From Burkholderia sp. D-99 (GTDB taxonomy: Bacteria; Pseudomonadota; Gammaproteobacteria; Burkholderiales; Burkholderiaceae), in assembly GCF_011605345.1 (NCBI RefSeq), contig NZ_JAAOXM010000002.1, forward strand, positions 1,364,001 to 1,428,000: a stretch of DNA of 64,000 nucleotides, written 5' to 3'. Position 1 is the first letter of the stretch. Each line of letters opens with the position of its first letter. The notes below the pieces were generated by a model. The model had not been told where the DNA came from. It saw only the letters and a program-made list of their open reading frames with translations, and did not search any database. Position numbers and translations under genes: made by a program. Below are positions 35,080 to 45,399 of the stretch, piece after piece.

Positions 35080-36000
35080 TTACCGCCCGCGCACCATCCG
35101 CAGGTAAGACGCGAGCATCGTCGCGAGTTCCTGCGCGGCCGGCGTCAGCGGCACGGCCGCGCGCTGCAGCAGGCAGATATCCTGCGATTCGGCCTGCTCG
35201 CGCACGGGCACCTTCGCGAGCGCGCCGGCGAACGGCCCGTGCCGCGTGATGGCTTCGGTTTCGAGCGCCAGCGAATCGGTCTGCGTGACGATCTGCAGCG
35301 TCTCGAACATGCCTTCGACGGTCGCGAGAATCTTCGGCGGCGGCTGGCCGTGCGCGTCGAAGTACGCGAGCAGCCGGTTCACGACCGGGTCGGCGCTGAG
35401 GTTCGGCGAGCGCGTCGACACCCACGCGTAGCCGGCCAGTTCGGCGAGCGATTGCGCGTGCATCGCCGGATGCCCGTTGCGGCACACGACCACCGGCGCG
35501 GAAGCCCGCAACGGCGTGACCGCGAGATCGGTCGTGTCGGTCTGCTTCGCGACGAGTGCGATCGCGAAATCGACCGCGCTTTCGCGCAGCCAGCCGATCA
35601 TCATTCGCGACGTGCCGGTGCGCAGGTGCACGTCGACCTTGTCGAAGCGCGCGCGGAACGCGCTCAGCACGGGCGCAAACGCGTCGATCAGCGGTTCGGC
35701 CACGAGGCCGAGCGTGACGGTGCCTTCGTATGCGCCGCTCAACTGCCGGATCTCCCGCTCGACCTGCTCGCATTCGCCGAGGATCGAACCGGAGCGCGCG
35801 AGCAGCCGCTGGCCGACGGCCGTCGGCACGATCCCGCGATTGGTGCGCGTGAACAGCGTCGCGCCGAGCGTCGCCTCGAGGCTCTGCAACTGCTGCGTGA
35901 CGCCGCTCTGCGCGAGATCGAGCGCACGTGCGGCGGCGCGCAGGCTGCCGTGCTCGACGACGGCCTGGAAGATGCGGAGCTGGGAGAGCGTGAACGCCAT
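35080..36000 (-). CDS. LysR-family regulator (module 2)
   Basis: A 306-residue LysR regulator. The helix-turn-helix is at about 3-62 (LSQLRIFQAVVEHGSLRAAA, then AQSGVTQQLQSLEATLGATL), and the effector domain follows from about 90. It is divergent from the binding-protein gene at 36138, and a T-N11-A palindrome (36020-36038) lies between them. Its length equals that of the LysR protein of module 1 (306 residues), with the same general layout. The start ATG at 36000 is chosen because MAFTLSQLRIFQ begins the conserved domain. Confidence 0.9.
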   Translation of the reverse strand: MAFTLSQLRIFQAVVEHGSLRAAARALDLAQSGVTQQLQSLEATLGATLFTRTNRGIVPTAVGQRLLARSGSILGECEQVEREIRQLSGAYEGTVTLGLVAEPLIDAFAPVLSAFRARFDKVDVHLRTGTSRMMIGWLRESAVDFAIALVAKQTDTTDLAVTPLRASAPVVVCRNGHPAMHAQSLAELAGYAWVSTRSPNLSADPVVNRLLAYFDAHGQPPPKILATVEGMFETLQIVTQTDSLALETEAITRHGPFAGALAKVPVREQAESQDICLLQRAAVPLTPAAQELATMLASYLRMVRGR

Positions 36001-36019
36001 GGGCGCGCGACGAGGCCGG

Positions 36020-36038
36020 TGATCGGAAATACCGATCA
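36020..36038. promoter_or_regulatory. LysR-type operator between LysR and binding-protein genes
   Basis: Perfect inverted arms TGATCGG (36020-36026) and CCGATCA (36032-36038) with spacer AAATA form the classical ATC-N9-GAT pattern with T-N11-A at 36023-36035. It lies 20 bases upstream of the LysR start and about 100 bases upstream of the binding-protein start. Confidence 0.65.
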
Positions 36039-36137
36039 TGATAAGGCAGTCGATGGTTCCAGCGGCGGCCCGTGCCGCCTACGATCGCAGGCAGTCCGGC
36101 TGATGCCGTTTGCCTTTCTTCCTGCCCTCCGTCGACC

Positions 36138-36911
36138 ATGAAACGTTTCCTCGTCCCGCTCGTTTCCCTGTGCCTTGGCCTGGCTGCCACGTCCGCGTTT
36201 GCGTTCGATGCGCGCCCCGTGCGCCTCGGCATCGATCCGACCTATCCGCCGATGGATTCGAAGGCGCCCGACGGCAGCCTGAAGGGCTTCGACGTCGATC
36301 TCGGCAACGAGATCTGCCGCCGCGCGCAGTTGCGCTGCCAGTGGGTCGAGCTCGAATTCTCCGGGATGATTCCCGCGCTGCAGGCGCGCAAGATCGACGC
36401 GATCCTGTCGTCGATGGCGATCACCGGGAAGCGGGAGAAGCAGATTCTGTTCTCGTCGAAGCTGTTCCGCTTCAAGTCGCGGCTCGTTGCGCGGCCCGAG
36501 AGCGGCCTCGGCAGCACGACCGCATCGCTGGCCGGCAAGCGCGTCGGCGTGCAGTCGGGTACGCAGTTCGAATCGTGGGCGCTCGCGCACTGGGCGCCGG
36601 CCGGCGTGAGCGTGGTGCCGTACAAGAGCCAGGACGATGTATTCGCCGATCTCGTCAACGGCCGCCTCGACGCGGCGCTGCTCGGCACGGTGGAAGCCGA
36701 CTACGGGTTCCTGCGCCAGCCGCGCGGCAAGGGCTTTGCGTTCGTCGGCGCGCCGCTCGACATGGGCGATCGCGGCGTCGGCATCGGCATGCGGCAGTCC
36801 GATACGGCGCTCAAGGCGTCGATCGACGGCGCGATCGCGTCGATGCTGAAGGACGGCACGTACGACCGGATCGCGAAGCAGTATTTCGACTTCAACCCGT
36901 ACGGCGACTGA
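36138..36911 (+). CDS. Polar amino-acid ABC transporter binding protein (module 2)
   Basis: A 257-residue family 3 solute-binding protein with a signal peptide ending FAFA. It is clearly related to the module 1 protein: both share YPP, GFDVDLGNEICRR, GMIPALxARK, ILSSM and a terminal YFDF-x-x-YG. Differences in the ligand region (for example PMDSKAPDG instead of PFESKGADG) suggest another ligand. No permease or ATPase gene is nearby. It is divergent from a LysR gene and is followed after 59 bases by the deacylase gene, so it probably forms an operon with it. Confidence 0.9.
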   Translation: MKRFLVPLVSLCLGLAATSAFAFDARPVRLGIDPTYPPMDSKAPDGSLKGFDVDLGNEICRRAQLRCQWVELEFSGMIPALQARKIDAILSSMAITGKREKQILFSSKLFRFKSRLVARPESGLGSTTASLAGKRVGVQSGTQFESWALAHWAPAGVSVVPYKSQDDVFADLVNGRLDAALLGTVEADYGFLRQPRGKGFAFVGAPLDMGDRGVGIGMRQSDTALKASIDGAIASMLKDGTYDRIAKQYFDFNPYGD

Positions 36912-36970
36912 GCGCCGAGCCTCCTTGCCGTTTCACCTGCGGCCCCGTTTTCATCCGTTCGAGACCATCG

Positions 36971-38086
36971 ATGCAGATTCGCACCACGCCACTCCTGTCG
37001 CCGTCGATCGGCACGCAGCGCACGCTGACGAGCTTTCATTTCGGGCCGGCCGGCACCGGCCGCAAGATCTACCTGCAGGCCGCGCTGCACGCGGACGAGA
37101 CGCCCGCGATGCTCGCGGCGTTCGTGCTGAAGCAGCGTCTCGCGCAGCTCGATGCCGAAGGCCGGCTCGCGGCCGAGATCGTGCTCGTGCCGGTCGCGAA
37201 CCCGGTCGGCCTCAATCATCATCTGCTCGGGCAGTTCATCGGCCGTTTCGACCTCGCGAGCGGTCGCAACTTCAATCGCGGCTTCCTGCCGCTCGCGGAG
37301 ATCGCCGCACGTGCGCGCGACCGGCTCGGCGACGACGGCGAACGCAATCGCGCGATCGTGCGCGAATGTGTCGGCGCGGCGCTTGGCGACATCGCACCGC
37401 GTACGGAATTCGAAGCGCTGCAGCTGGCACTGCTGAAGCTGTCGCACGACGCGGACGTCGTGATCGACCTGCATTGCTCGCTCGAAGCAGTGATGCACGT
37501 GTACACGAGCGATACCGCGTGGCCGGACATCGAGCCGCTCGCGCGTTATCTCGGTGCGGAGGTGTCGCTGCTCGCCGAGGATTCGGGCGGGCACGCGTTC
37601 GACGATGCGCATCACCTGCTGTGGTCGCAGTTGCGGCAGCACTTGCCGGCAGGCACGCCGATGGCGGCCGGCACGGTGGCCGTGACGGTTGAGTGCCGTG
37701 GCCAGCGCGACGTGACGTACGAATACGCTGAACGCGATGCCGGCGCGCTCGTCGACTATCTCGTCTGGTGCGGCGCGGTGCGGGGCGAACGCACGCCGTT
37801 GCCGCCGCTGGCCGCGCCGGCCACGCCGCTCGCGGGCAGCGAGCAGTTCTACGCGCCGGTGAGCGGGATCCTCGTGCATCGCGCGGCAATCGGCGCGACG
37901 ATCCGTGCGGGCGATGCGCTGTTCGACATCGTCGATCCGCTGACGGATGCGATCACGACGATCACGAGCGCGACCGACGGCGTGTTCTACATGCGGCGCG
38001 CGATCCGCTTCGTGACGGCCGGCGCGCCGCTCGGCCGCGTGACGGGCACGGTGCCGGTGCGCACGGGGATGCTGCTCGGCGCGTGA
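36971..38086 (+). CDS. Succinylglutamate desuccinylase/aspartoacylase-family deacylase (module 2)
   Basis: A 371-residue paralog of the module 1 deacylase, identical in length. Likely zinc ligands are His40 and Glu43 (HADE) and His168 (DLHC), with Glu241 (VTVEC) as probable catalytic acid. The C-terminal barrel domain begins near 293 (YAPVSGILVHRAAIGATIRAG). The enzyme should remove an acyl group from a small N-acyl compound in the cytosol. It follows the binding-protein gene closely and is probably cotranscribed with it. The substrate is unknown. Confidence 0.88.
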   Translation: MQIRTTPLLSPSIGTQRTLTSFHFGPAGTGRKIYLQAALHADETPAMLAAFVLKQRLAQLDAEGRLAAEIVLVPVANPVGLNHHLLGQFIGRFDLASGRNFNRGFLPLAEIAARARDRLGDDGERNRAIVRECVGAALGDIAPRTEFEALQLALLKLSHDADVVIDLHCSLEAVMHVYTSDTAWPDIEPLARYLGAEVSLLAEDSGGHAFDDAHHLLWSQLRQHLPAGTPMAAGTVAVTVECRGQRDVTYEYAERDAGALVDYLVWCGAVRGERTPLPPLAAPATPLAGSEQFYAPVSGILVHRAAIGATIRAGDALFDIVDPLTDAITTITSATDGVFYMRRAIRFVTAGAPLGRVTGTVPVRTGMLLGA

Positions 38087-38236
38087 CGAGCGGCGCGCGC
38101 GCCGAACCTGATCCGTACGAAAACGGCGAGAAATTTCGGGTTCCTCAAATAATCCCTTGCCGCTCGATGTCGGCTTGCGCCAGGTCGACCGACTTTCCGC
38201 AGCCGGCGAGGCGGGCTTCATCGTCGGCGGGGACAG

Positions 38237-39223
38237 TCATGACCCGCCGTGATTCCCCGCCGACCGCCTGCCGGCCTTGCCGCGCGCCGTTGTCTTGCCG
38301 TTGCGCCCGCCCGCGTTCGAAAACATCTTCATGTCCCGAAGGATGCCGCGCAGCAGCGTATCGGCTGCCACCCCGAGCGTGCGCCCGGCCTTGACCAGCA
38401 GCCGCGCGTTGGCTGCCTCGAGCAGCGGATGCGCGACGGGAAGCGCGACGAGTTCTCCCGCCTCCAGTTCCTGATACGCAGCGAACGCGGCGAGCAGCGT
38501 GACGCCGTTGTTGCGCTTGACGAAGTGGCGCAGCACGGCAAGCGAGTTGGTGGTGAGCGTCGGGTGGAGCTGGATGTTCTCCGCGTACGCGAGCATCTGC
38601 ACGGCTTGTCCGAGGCCGAACGCCGGCGGCATCAGCGCGAGCGGATACTCGGCGAGTTCGCGTACCGCGACCGGTCGGCCCCGCACGGCGAGCGGGTGCC
38701 CGGGATGCACGAGCGCCACCACCGGCTGCGACGCGGTGGCGACGCACTCGATCTCCGGATGCGCCGGGGGATTGTAGGCCAGGCCGATATGCGCGCGGCT
38801 CTCAGCGACTTCCTGGAGCAACTTGCTGACCGGCAGGAGATCGACGGTGACATCGAGCTTCGGATAGCGCGCGCAAAAATCGGTGAGTACCTCGTCCATC
38901 AGGCAGTCGATATAGCCTTCGCTGGTGGCGATGCGGATCTGGCCGTGTTGCAGGCCGTGCAGCGCCTGCAGGCGGTCTTCGAACAGTTCCTGCTGGGAGC
39001 GGCAGCCGTGCCAATATTCGAGCAGGTGCGCCGCGGCCTCGGTCGGCCGGACGCCGCGAGGCTGGCGCTCGAACAGCGGCGCCCCGATTTCTTCCTCGAG
39101 CAAGCGGATCTGCCGCGTGATGACGGACGGCGACGTGTTGATGCTGTCGGCCGCGCCGCGGATGGAGCCGTGCGTCAGGACTTCATGGAAATAGCGCAAG
39201 CGGCGCTGGTTCAGTTCGCGCAT
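38237..39223 (-). CDS. LysR-family regulator near the MlrC-like gene
   Basis: A 328-residue LysR regulator. It begins [20 protein letters not shown] with the helix-turn-helix at about 5-65 ([20 protein letters not shown]). The effector domain is of the CynR/AdmX-like length. A C-terminal tail of about 25 residues rich in Gly, Lys and Arg ([15 protein letters not shown]) extends beyond the usual end. It is divergent from the MFS gene at 39375. A 7-bp inverted repeat (39260-39287) lies between them. It probably controls the MFS and MlrC-like genes. Confidence 0.88.
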   Translation of the reverse strand: MRELNQRRLRYFHEVLTHGSIRGAADSINTSPSVITRQIRLLEEEIGAPLFERQPRGVRPTEAAAHLLEYWHGCRSQQELFEDRLQALHGLQHGQIRIATSEGYIDCLMDEVLTDFCARYPKLDVTVDLLPVSKLLQEVAESRAHIGLAYNPPAHPEIECVATASQPVVALVHPGHPLAVRGRPVAVRELAEYPLALMPPAFGLGQAVQMLAYAENIQLHPTLTTNSLAVLRHFVKRNNGVTLLAAFAAYQELEAGELVALPVAHPLLEAANARLLVKAGRTLGVAADTLLRGILRDMKMFSNAGGRNGKTTARGKAGRRSAGNHGGS

Positions 39224-39259
39224 GGTGTCGGTCGGTTCGTCGGTGAGGTGTTGCCGGTT

Positions 39260-39287
39260 GAGCAACAATAACTCGCCAAAGTTGCTC
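39260..39287. promoter_or_regulatory. Candidate operator between LysR and MFS genes
   Basis: Arms GAGCAAC (39260-39266) and GTTGCTC (39281-39287) are perfectly inverted with a 14-base spacer, in the divergent intergenic region. The spacing is longer than in a standard LysR box, so the call is tentative. Confidence 0.4.
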
Positions 39288-39374
39288 TTGCGCCGCTTTT
39301 TCGGCTCCTCGACGATTCGAACAGAGTCGATCATCGATGCGGGATTCGAAGCAATACGCCCTAAAGGAGAGCGC

Positions 39375-40694
39375 ATGTCCGCCATTCCATCCCCTCAAGA
39401 CCCGGTCGCGCCCGACAGCCCGGCGCATCAGGCCCTGTACCGCAAGCTGAACTGGCGCCTGCTGCCGTTCCTGCTGCTGTGCTACACGTTCGCCTATCTC
39501 GATCGCGTGAATATCGGGTTCGCGAAGCTCTCGATGCAGAGCGACCTGGGTATCTCCGATGCGGTGTACGGGCTGGGCGCGGGCATCTTCTTTCTCGGCT
39601 ATGTGCTGTTCGAGATCCCGAGCAACCTGCTGCTGCCGCGGATCGGCGCACGCAAGACCATCAGCCGGATCATGGTGCTGTGGGGCCTGACCTCGGCCGG
39701 CATGATGTTCGTCCATAACGAGACCACCTTCTACGCGATGCGCTTCCTGCTCGGCGTGTTCGAGGCCGGCTTCGCGCCCGGGATGATCTTTTACCTGACC
39801 TACTGGTATGGTCAGCGCCGCATGGCCGGTGTGATGGCGGTCGTCATGCTCGCTGGCCCGATCGGCGGCGCCTTCGGGTCGCCGCTGTCGGCATGGCTGA
39901 TGACCGGGCTGTCCGGTGCCCACGGCCTGGCCGGCTGGCAGTGGATGTTCGTCGTCGAAGGTCTGCCGTGCGTGCTGTTCGGCGTGCTCGCGCTCAAGGT
40001 GCTGTCCGACCGGCCGGCCGACGCGAAGTGGCTGACCGACGACGAGAAGCGGATGCTCGCCGCCGAACTGCACACGTCCGGCGCCGGTCATCACTCGTTC
40101 GGACAGGTGTTGCGCGACCCGCGCGTGTACCTGCTGGCGTTCGCCTATTTCACGATCATCTGCGGGATCTACGCGGTGAGTTTCTGGCTGCCGTCGATCA
40201 TCAAGGCCGACGGCGTGACCGATACCATGCAGATCGGGCTGTACTCGATGATCCCGTACGTCTGCGCCGCGATCGCGATGGTCGTCATCGGCCGCAGGTC
40301 GGACCGCCGCCGCGAGCGCCGTTTCCACAGCGCGGTGCCGGCCCTGATCGGCGCGATCGCGCTGGCCGTGGCGACGACTGCCAACGGCAATCTCGTCATT
40401 TCACTGGTCGGCATGACGATCGCCACGTCGATGATCTGGGCTGCGTACACGGTGTTCTGGGCGATTCCGTCGCAATACCTGAAGGGTGACGCGGCCGCGG
40501 GCGGCATCGCGCTGATCAATACGATCGGCCTGATCGGCGGCTTCCTGAGCCCGACCATCATCGGTGCGATCCACTCGGCGACGGGCAGCATGGCAGCCGG
40601 CCTGCTGGTCATGGTCGCGCTGCTGGTCGCGGGCGCCGCGGTACTCGTGGCGAACCGGCTTCCCGCGCCGCACGACGCGTTGGCGACAGCGTGA
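39375..40694 (+). CDS. MFS transporter, anion:cation symporter (ACS) family
   Basis: A 439-residue transporter with twelve helices. The start [20 protein letters not shown] and [20 protein letters not shown], followed by [19 protein letters not shown], is diagnostic of the ACS family (tartrate, phthalate, 4-hydroxyphenylacetate or glucarate carriers). It should import an organic anion. AGGAG lies about seven bases before ATG 39375. It is divergent from LysR and followed by the MlrC-like gene, so it may import the substrate or a precursor for that enzyme. Confidence 0.9.
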   Translation: MSAIPSPQDPVAPDSPAHQALYRKLNWRLLPFLLLCYTFAYLDRVNIGFAKLSMQSDLGISDAVYGLGAGIFFLGYVLFEIPSNLLLPRIGARKTISRIMVLWGLTSAGMMFVHNETTFYAMRFLLGVFEAGFAPGMIFYLTYWYGQRRMAGVMAVVMLAGPIGGAFGSPLSAWLMTGLSGAHGLAGWQWMFVVEGLPCVLFGVLALKVLSDRPADAKWLTDDEKRMLAAELHTSGAGHHSFGQVLRDPRVYLLAFAYFTIICGIYAVSFWLPSIIKADGVTDTMQIGLYSMIPYVCAAIAMVVIGRRSDRRRERRFHSAVPALIGAIALAVATTANGNLVISLVGMTIATSMIWAAYTVFWAIPSQYLKGDAAAGGIALINTIGLIGGFLSPTIIGAIHSATGSMAAGLLVMVALLVAGAAVLVANRLPAPHDALATA

Positions 40695-40791
40695 CGTCGC
40701 GGGCGCACAAGCGTCCGTGACATCCATCGCGGTGCGGGGCTGACGGCGCTTGGTGCCGGTGCATCGACTCACTATTTCCGGAGACACGTTT

Positions 40792-42306
40792 TTGAATACG
40801 CGCATTTTGATCGCCGGCTTTCAGCATGAAACCAATACGTTTGCGCCGTCGAAAGCCGCTTACGTAAACTTCGAGCGCGGCGAGGGCTTCCCGGCCATGG
40901 TGCGGGGCGACGACGTGCTTGCGCTGCGCGACGTCAACATTCCCGCGGGCGGATTCATCGTCGCGGCGGAACGGCGCGGCTGGATCTTGCTGCCGGTCAT
41001 CTGGGCGGGCGCGAGCCCGTCGGCCCACGTGACCGAGGATGCGTTCGAGCGCATTGCCGGCGAAATCCTCGCGGCGGTTCGCAACGGAGGCTACGACGCG
41101 GTGTACCTCGACCTGCACGGCGCGATGGTCGCCGAGCATACCGACGACGGCGAAGGCACGTTGCTGGAGCGCGTACGCGCCGCGGTCGGCCCGGACGTAC
41201 CCGTGGTCGCGTCGCTCGACCTGCATGCCAACGTCACCGGGAAGATGCTGCGCGAGGCCGACGCACTGGTCGCCTTCCGCACCTATCCGCATGTCGACAT
41301 GGCCGAGACCGGCGAACGCGCGGCCGTGCTGCTCGAGCGCTTGCTTGTCTTACGGGCGGCGGGTGGCCGCCCCCTGCATCGCGCGGTGCGCCGGCTGCCG
41401 TTCCTGATCCCGATCAACGGCATGTGCACGCTGCTCGAGCCCTCGCGCGGCATGTACGCGCAACTCGCGGCGCTGGAAACCGGGGCCGTGGCGTCGCTGT
41501 CGTTTGCGCCGGGTTTTCCGGCGGCCGATTTTCCCGAATGTGGCCCGGTCATCTGGGGTTACGGCGATGACGCCGCGTCGGCCGAGGCTGCCGTGCAGGC
41601 GCTGTACGACAAGATGCTGGCTGACGAGGCCGCGTGGCAGGTGCCGTTCCTGTCGCCCGACGCTGCCGTGCGCGAAGCCATGCGGCTCGCCGACGGGGCC
41701 GGCAAGCCGGTCGTCATCGCCGATACGCAGGACAATCCCGGCGCGGGCGGCGACTCGAACACGACGGGCATGCTGCGGGCGTTGCTGCGCAATGGCGCGA
41801 GAGATGCGGCGATCGGTTTGATCTGGGATCCGGCTGCCGCGGCGGCGGCCCATCGCGCCGGTGTCGGCGCGTTCATCGATGTGGCGCTCGGCGGTGTCTC
41901 CGGCGTGCCCGGCGACGAGCCGGTCCACGCACGTTTCGAGGTCGTGAAGCTGTCCGACGGCGTATGCCGGTACGACGGCCCGATGATGAACGGCATGCGT
42001 GCGGATATCGGGCCTGTTGCCTGCCTGCGGATCGATGGCGTGCTGATCGTGGTGAGCAGCGGCAAGGCGCAGATGCTCGACCGCAATCTCTATCGCGTGG
42101 GCGGCGTCGAGCCGGAAGCGATGCGCATCCTTGTCAACAAAAGCTCGGTGCACTTTCGCGCCGACTTCCAGGGGATCGCCGAGGCGGTGCTCGTTGCCAC
42201 GGCACCGGGCCCGATGACGGCCGATCCGGCCGAGTTGCCCTGGACCCGGCTGGCCCCGGGCATCCGGACGAAGCCGATGGGCAACGCATTCGCCGGCAAC
42301 GGCTGA
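40792..42306 (+). CDS. M81-family metallohydrolase, MlrC (microcystinase C)-like
   Basis: A 504-residue protein of peptidase family M81. The N-terminal ILIAGFQHETNTFAPSKAAY, then YDAVYLDLHGAMVAEH and VPVVASLDLHANVT, carry the His and Asp residues typical of MlrC metal sites; the C-terminal domain has DTQDNPGAGGDSNTTGMLRA. MlrC cleaves linear microcystin peptides in sphingomonads, but most homologs have unknown substrates. The start is TTG at 40792, with CCGGAG eight bases upstream. It follows the ACS transporter gene and probably forms an operon with it. Confidence 0.87.
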   Translation: MNTRILIAGFQHETNTFAPSKAAYVNFERGEGFPAMVRGDDVLALRDVNIPAGGFIVAAERRGWILLPVIWAGASPSAHVTEDAFERIAGEILAAVRNGGYDAVYLDLHGAMVAEHTDDGEGTLLERVRAAVGPDVPVVASLDLHANVTGKMLREADALVAFRTYPHVDMAETGERAAVLLERLLVLRAAGGRPLHRAVRRLPFLIPINGMCTLLEPSRGMYAQLAALETGAVASLSFAPGFPAADFPECGPVIWGYGDDAASAEAAVQALYDKMLADEAAWQVPFLSPDAAVREAMRLADGAGKPVVIADTQDNPGAGGDSNTTGMLRALLRNGARDAAIGLIWDPAAAAAAHRAGVGAFIDVALGGVSGVPGDEPVHARFEVVKLSDGVCRYDGPMMNGMRADIGPVACLRIDGVLIVVSSGKAQMLDRNLYRVGGVEPEAMRILVNKSSVHFRADFQGIAEAVLVATAPGPMTADPAELPWTRLAPGIRTKPMGNAFAGNG

Positions 42307-42451
42307 AGCAGGGCACGCCGCCGGCGTGCCGGTACGGCGGCGAGTGGGCGGCTGTTCCGGACAATGCCGTCGCGGCGGCCAACACATGGCGCCGCGCGTC
42401 GTTTCACGCCGCGCGGCGTGGACGCACCCGTACCCGCGCGCGGATCGGCAT

Positions 42452-43240
42452 TCACCCCCTTCGTGCCACCAGCTCCGACACCGTCTGCGCGGCCTGCTGC
42501 AGCGGCCCGAGAAACTCCTTCACCATCTGCTTCGCGGTATGCCGTTGCGCGTTGCCGCTGATGTTCATCGCCGCGATGATCTGCCCGCGCCGGTTGCGGA
42601 TCGGCGCGGACAGCGACATCAGGCCCACTTCGAGTTCCTGGTCGACCACGGCCCAGCCCTGCTGGCGCACCTGTGCGATCGCCGCCTTCAGTTCGCCGAG
42701 ATCCGTGATCGTGCGCGGCGTATGCGCGCGGATGCCGCTTTGCGCGAGCGTTTCGTCGAGCGCGGCGTCGTCGAGCGCGGACAGCAGCACGCGGCCCATC
42801 GACGTGCAGTACGCGGGCAGCCGGCTGCCGATCGACAGGTTGATCGTCATGATCTTGCGGGTCGGCACGCGCAGCACGTAGACGATCTCGGTGCGGTCGA
42901 GCACGGCCGCCGAGCAGCTTTCGTGGATCTGCTCGGACAGTTGCTCCATGACCGGATCGGCGAGATTCCAGAACGGCATCGACGTGAGGTACGCAAAGCC
43001 GAGCTCGAGGATCTTCGGCGTGAGCCGGAACAGCCGGCCGTCGGCCTCGACATAGCCGAGCGTCTGCAGCGTGAGCAGGATCCGGCGCGCGCCTGCGCGC
43101 GTGAGCCCGGTGGCCGAGGCGACCTCGGTGAGCGTCTGCTCCGGACGGGCCGCGTCGAACGCGCGGATCACCGCGAGGCCGCGCGCGAACGACTGGACGT
43201 AGGAGTCGCCGGGTTTCGTCTGAGTATCTTCGGTTGTCAT
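42452..43240 (-). CDS. IclR-family regulator, PcaR/PobR-like
   Basis: A 262-residue IclR regulator. The N-terminal helix-turn-helix covers about 15-75 (YVQSFARGLAVIRAFDAARP, then TEVASATGLTRAGARRILLT), and the effector domain follows, with SIGSRLPAYCTSMGRVLLSAL. This is the pattern of PcaR/PcaU/PobR, which control the beta-ketoadipate pathway. It is divergent from pcaF, and IclR-type repeats lie near 43352-43390. The effector is probably beta-ketoadipate or a related compound, by analogy. Confidence 0.9.
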   Translation of the reverse strand: MTTEDTQTKPGDSYVQSFARGLAVIRAFDAARPEQTLTEVASATGLTRAGARRILLTLQTLGYVEADGRLFRLTPKILELGFAYLTSMPFWNLADPVMEQLSEQIHESCSAAVLDRTEIVYVLRVPTRKIMTINLSIGSRLPAYCTSMGRVLLSALDDAALDETLAQSGIRAHTPRTITDLGELKAAIAQVRQQGWAVVDQELEVGLMSLSAPIRNRRGQIIAAMNISGNAQRHTAKQMVKEFLGPLQQAAQTVSELVARRG

Positions 43241-43351
43241 GAGCGCCAGGAATATCGTGCAGCCGAGAAGATAGCGCATGGGGCCTGACACGCCAACCGC
43301 ACGGCGGACCGGGCGCTTGACAGGTCGTCCCCGCACTCCCTATGATGCGTT

Positions 43352-43390
43352 GAACGTTCGATACACGATCTTATGTTCGTATATAGAACA
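43352..43390. promoter_or_regulatory. IclR-type operator region before pcaF
   Basis: Within 39 bases lie the palindrome GAACGTTC (43352-43359), the element GTTCGATACA (43356-43365) and the palindrome TGTTCGTATATAGAACA (43374-43390), which begins with a related GTTCG element. PcaU-type regulators use a palindrome plus a direct repeat of such 10-bp elements. The region is about 75 bases upstream of the pcaF start. Confidence 0.6.
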
Positions 43391-43467
43391 TTTAAGCGCA
43401 TCCCGGCGGGCAATGCAAGGGGCGCGCCCTGTTCATTTCCCACCCAGTCCTGGGACCGGAGACACTG

Positions 43468-44670
<1,203 letters not shown>

Positions 44671-44683
44671 TCGGCGTGACGTG

Positions 44684-44715
44684 GCGAAGCGGCTGCGCAC
44701 GTGCCGCCGCTTCGC
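44684..44715 (+). terminator. Hairpin after pcaF
   Basis: A perfect 10-bp stem GCGAAGCGGC/GCCGCTTCGC with a 12-base loop begins 14 bases after the pcaF stop. There is no T run, so it is a probable but not ideal terminator. Confidence 0.5.
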
Positions 44716-44744
44716 GGCTTCACCGCGTCGCCGTATCCGAATCG

Positions 44745-44776
44745 ATGCGCGGCACGAGGGTTCTCGTGCCGCGCAT
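44745..44776 (-). terminator. Strong hairpin after the DUF523 gene
   Basis: A perfect 14-bp stem (44745-44758 with 44763-44776) and a 4-base loop GGTT lie six bases after the stop of the minus-strand DUF523 gene. It may act in both directions between the convergent pcaF and DUF523 genes. Confidence 0.7.
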
Positions 44777-44781
44777 TGTCG

Positions 44782-45282
44782 TTAACCGGCCTGCGACAGT
44801 TGCTTGAGGCGCGCATCGAGCGCGTCGATCTCGGTGTCCGCGAACACTTCGATCCCATGCTCGCGCAGCAACGCCGCCGTGACACCGGCGCCCGCGTGCC
44901 GCCGGTTCTCGAAACTCCCGTCATAAATGAACGTGCTGCCGCACGACGGACTGCCGTCGGCCAGGATCGCGAAGCGGCAATCGTGCGTGCGCGCGAGGGC
45001 CAGCGCGGTTTGCGCGCCGGAGACGAACGGCGCCGTCACGTCCGTTCCGTTTACGTCGACGATGCGCGCGGCGCCCGACAGCACCTGCTGCCCCGATTCG
45101 CCGCCGGCGATTTCGGCGGGCGGGCGCGGCACGCTGAAGCCGCCGGCCAGTTCGGGGCAGACGGGCACGAGGCGCCCTTCGCGCTGCCACCGTTCGAGTG
45201 CCTCGTGCGCGGCAGTCTTGGCCGAGCCGTTGTAACGGACCGGATGACCGACCACGCACATGCTGACGAGGATCTTCGGCAT
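44782..45282 (-). CDS. DUF523-family protein
   Basis: A 166-residue cytosolic protein of the DUF523 family. Three conserved Cys-containing patches are visible: ILVSMCVVGHPVRYNG, LVPVCPELAGGFSVPR and ADGSPSCGSTFIYDG. The family is thought to bind a metal or iron-sulfur cluster through such cysteines, but its role is not settled. ATG 45282 begins MPKILVSMC, the usual family start. A TTG at 45309, with GGAG seven bases upstream, is a good alternative that would add nine residues. Confidence 0.87.
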   Translation of the reverse strand: MPKILVSMCVVGHPVRYNGSAKTAAHEALERWQREGRLVPVCPELAGGFSVPRPPAEIAGGESGQQVLSGAARIVDVNGTDVTAPFVSGAQTALALARTHDCRFAILADGSPSCGSTFIYDGSFENRRHAGAGVTAALLREHGIEVFADTEIDALDARLKQLSQAG

Positions 45283-45399
45283 GGCTTGCGGCTGTGCTTC
45301 GTTCTGCAATTTCGCTCTCCGTGATTCCGTGATTCCGCGACGGCCGATCGCGGCTGGGGCAACGCGGGAATGTCCACGCTTCACCCGTGTGCCGGTGCG

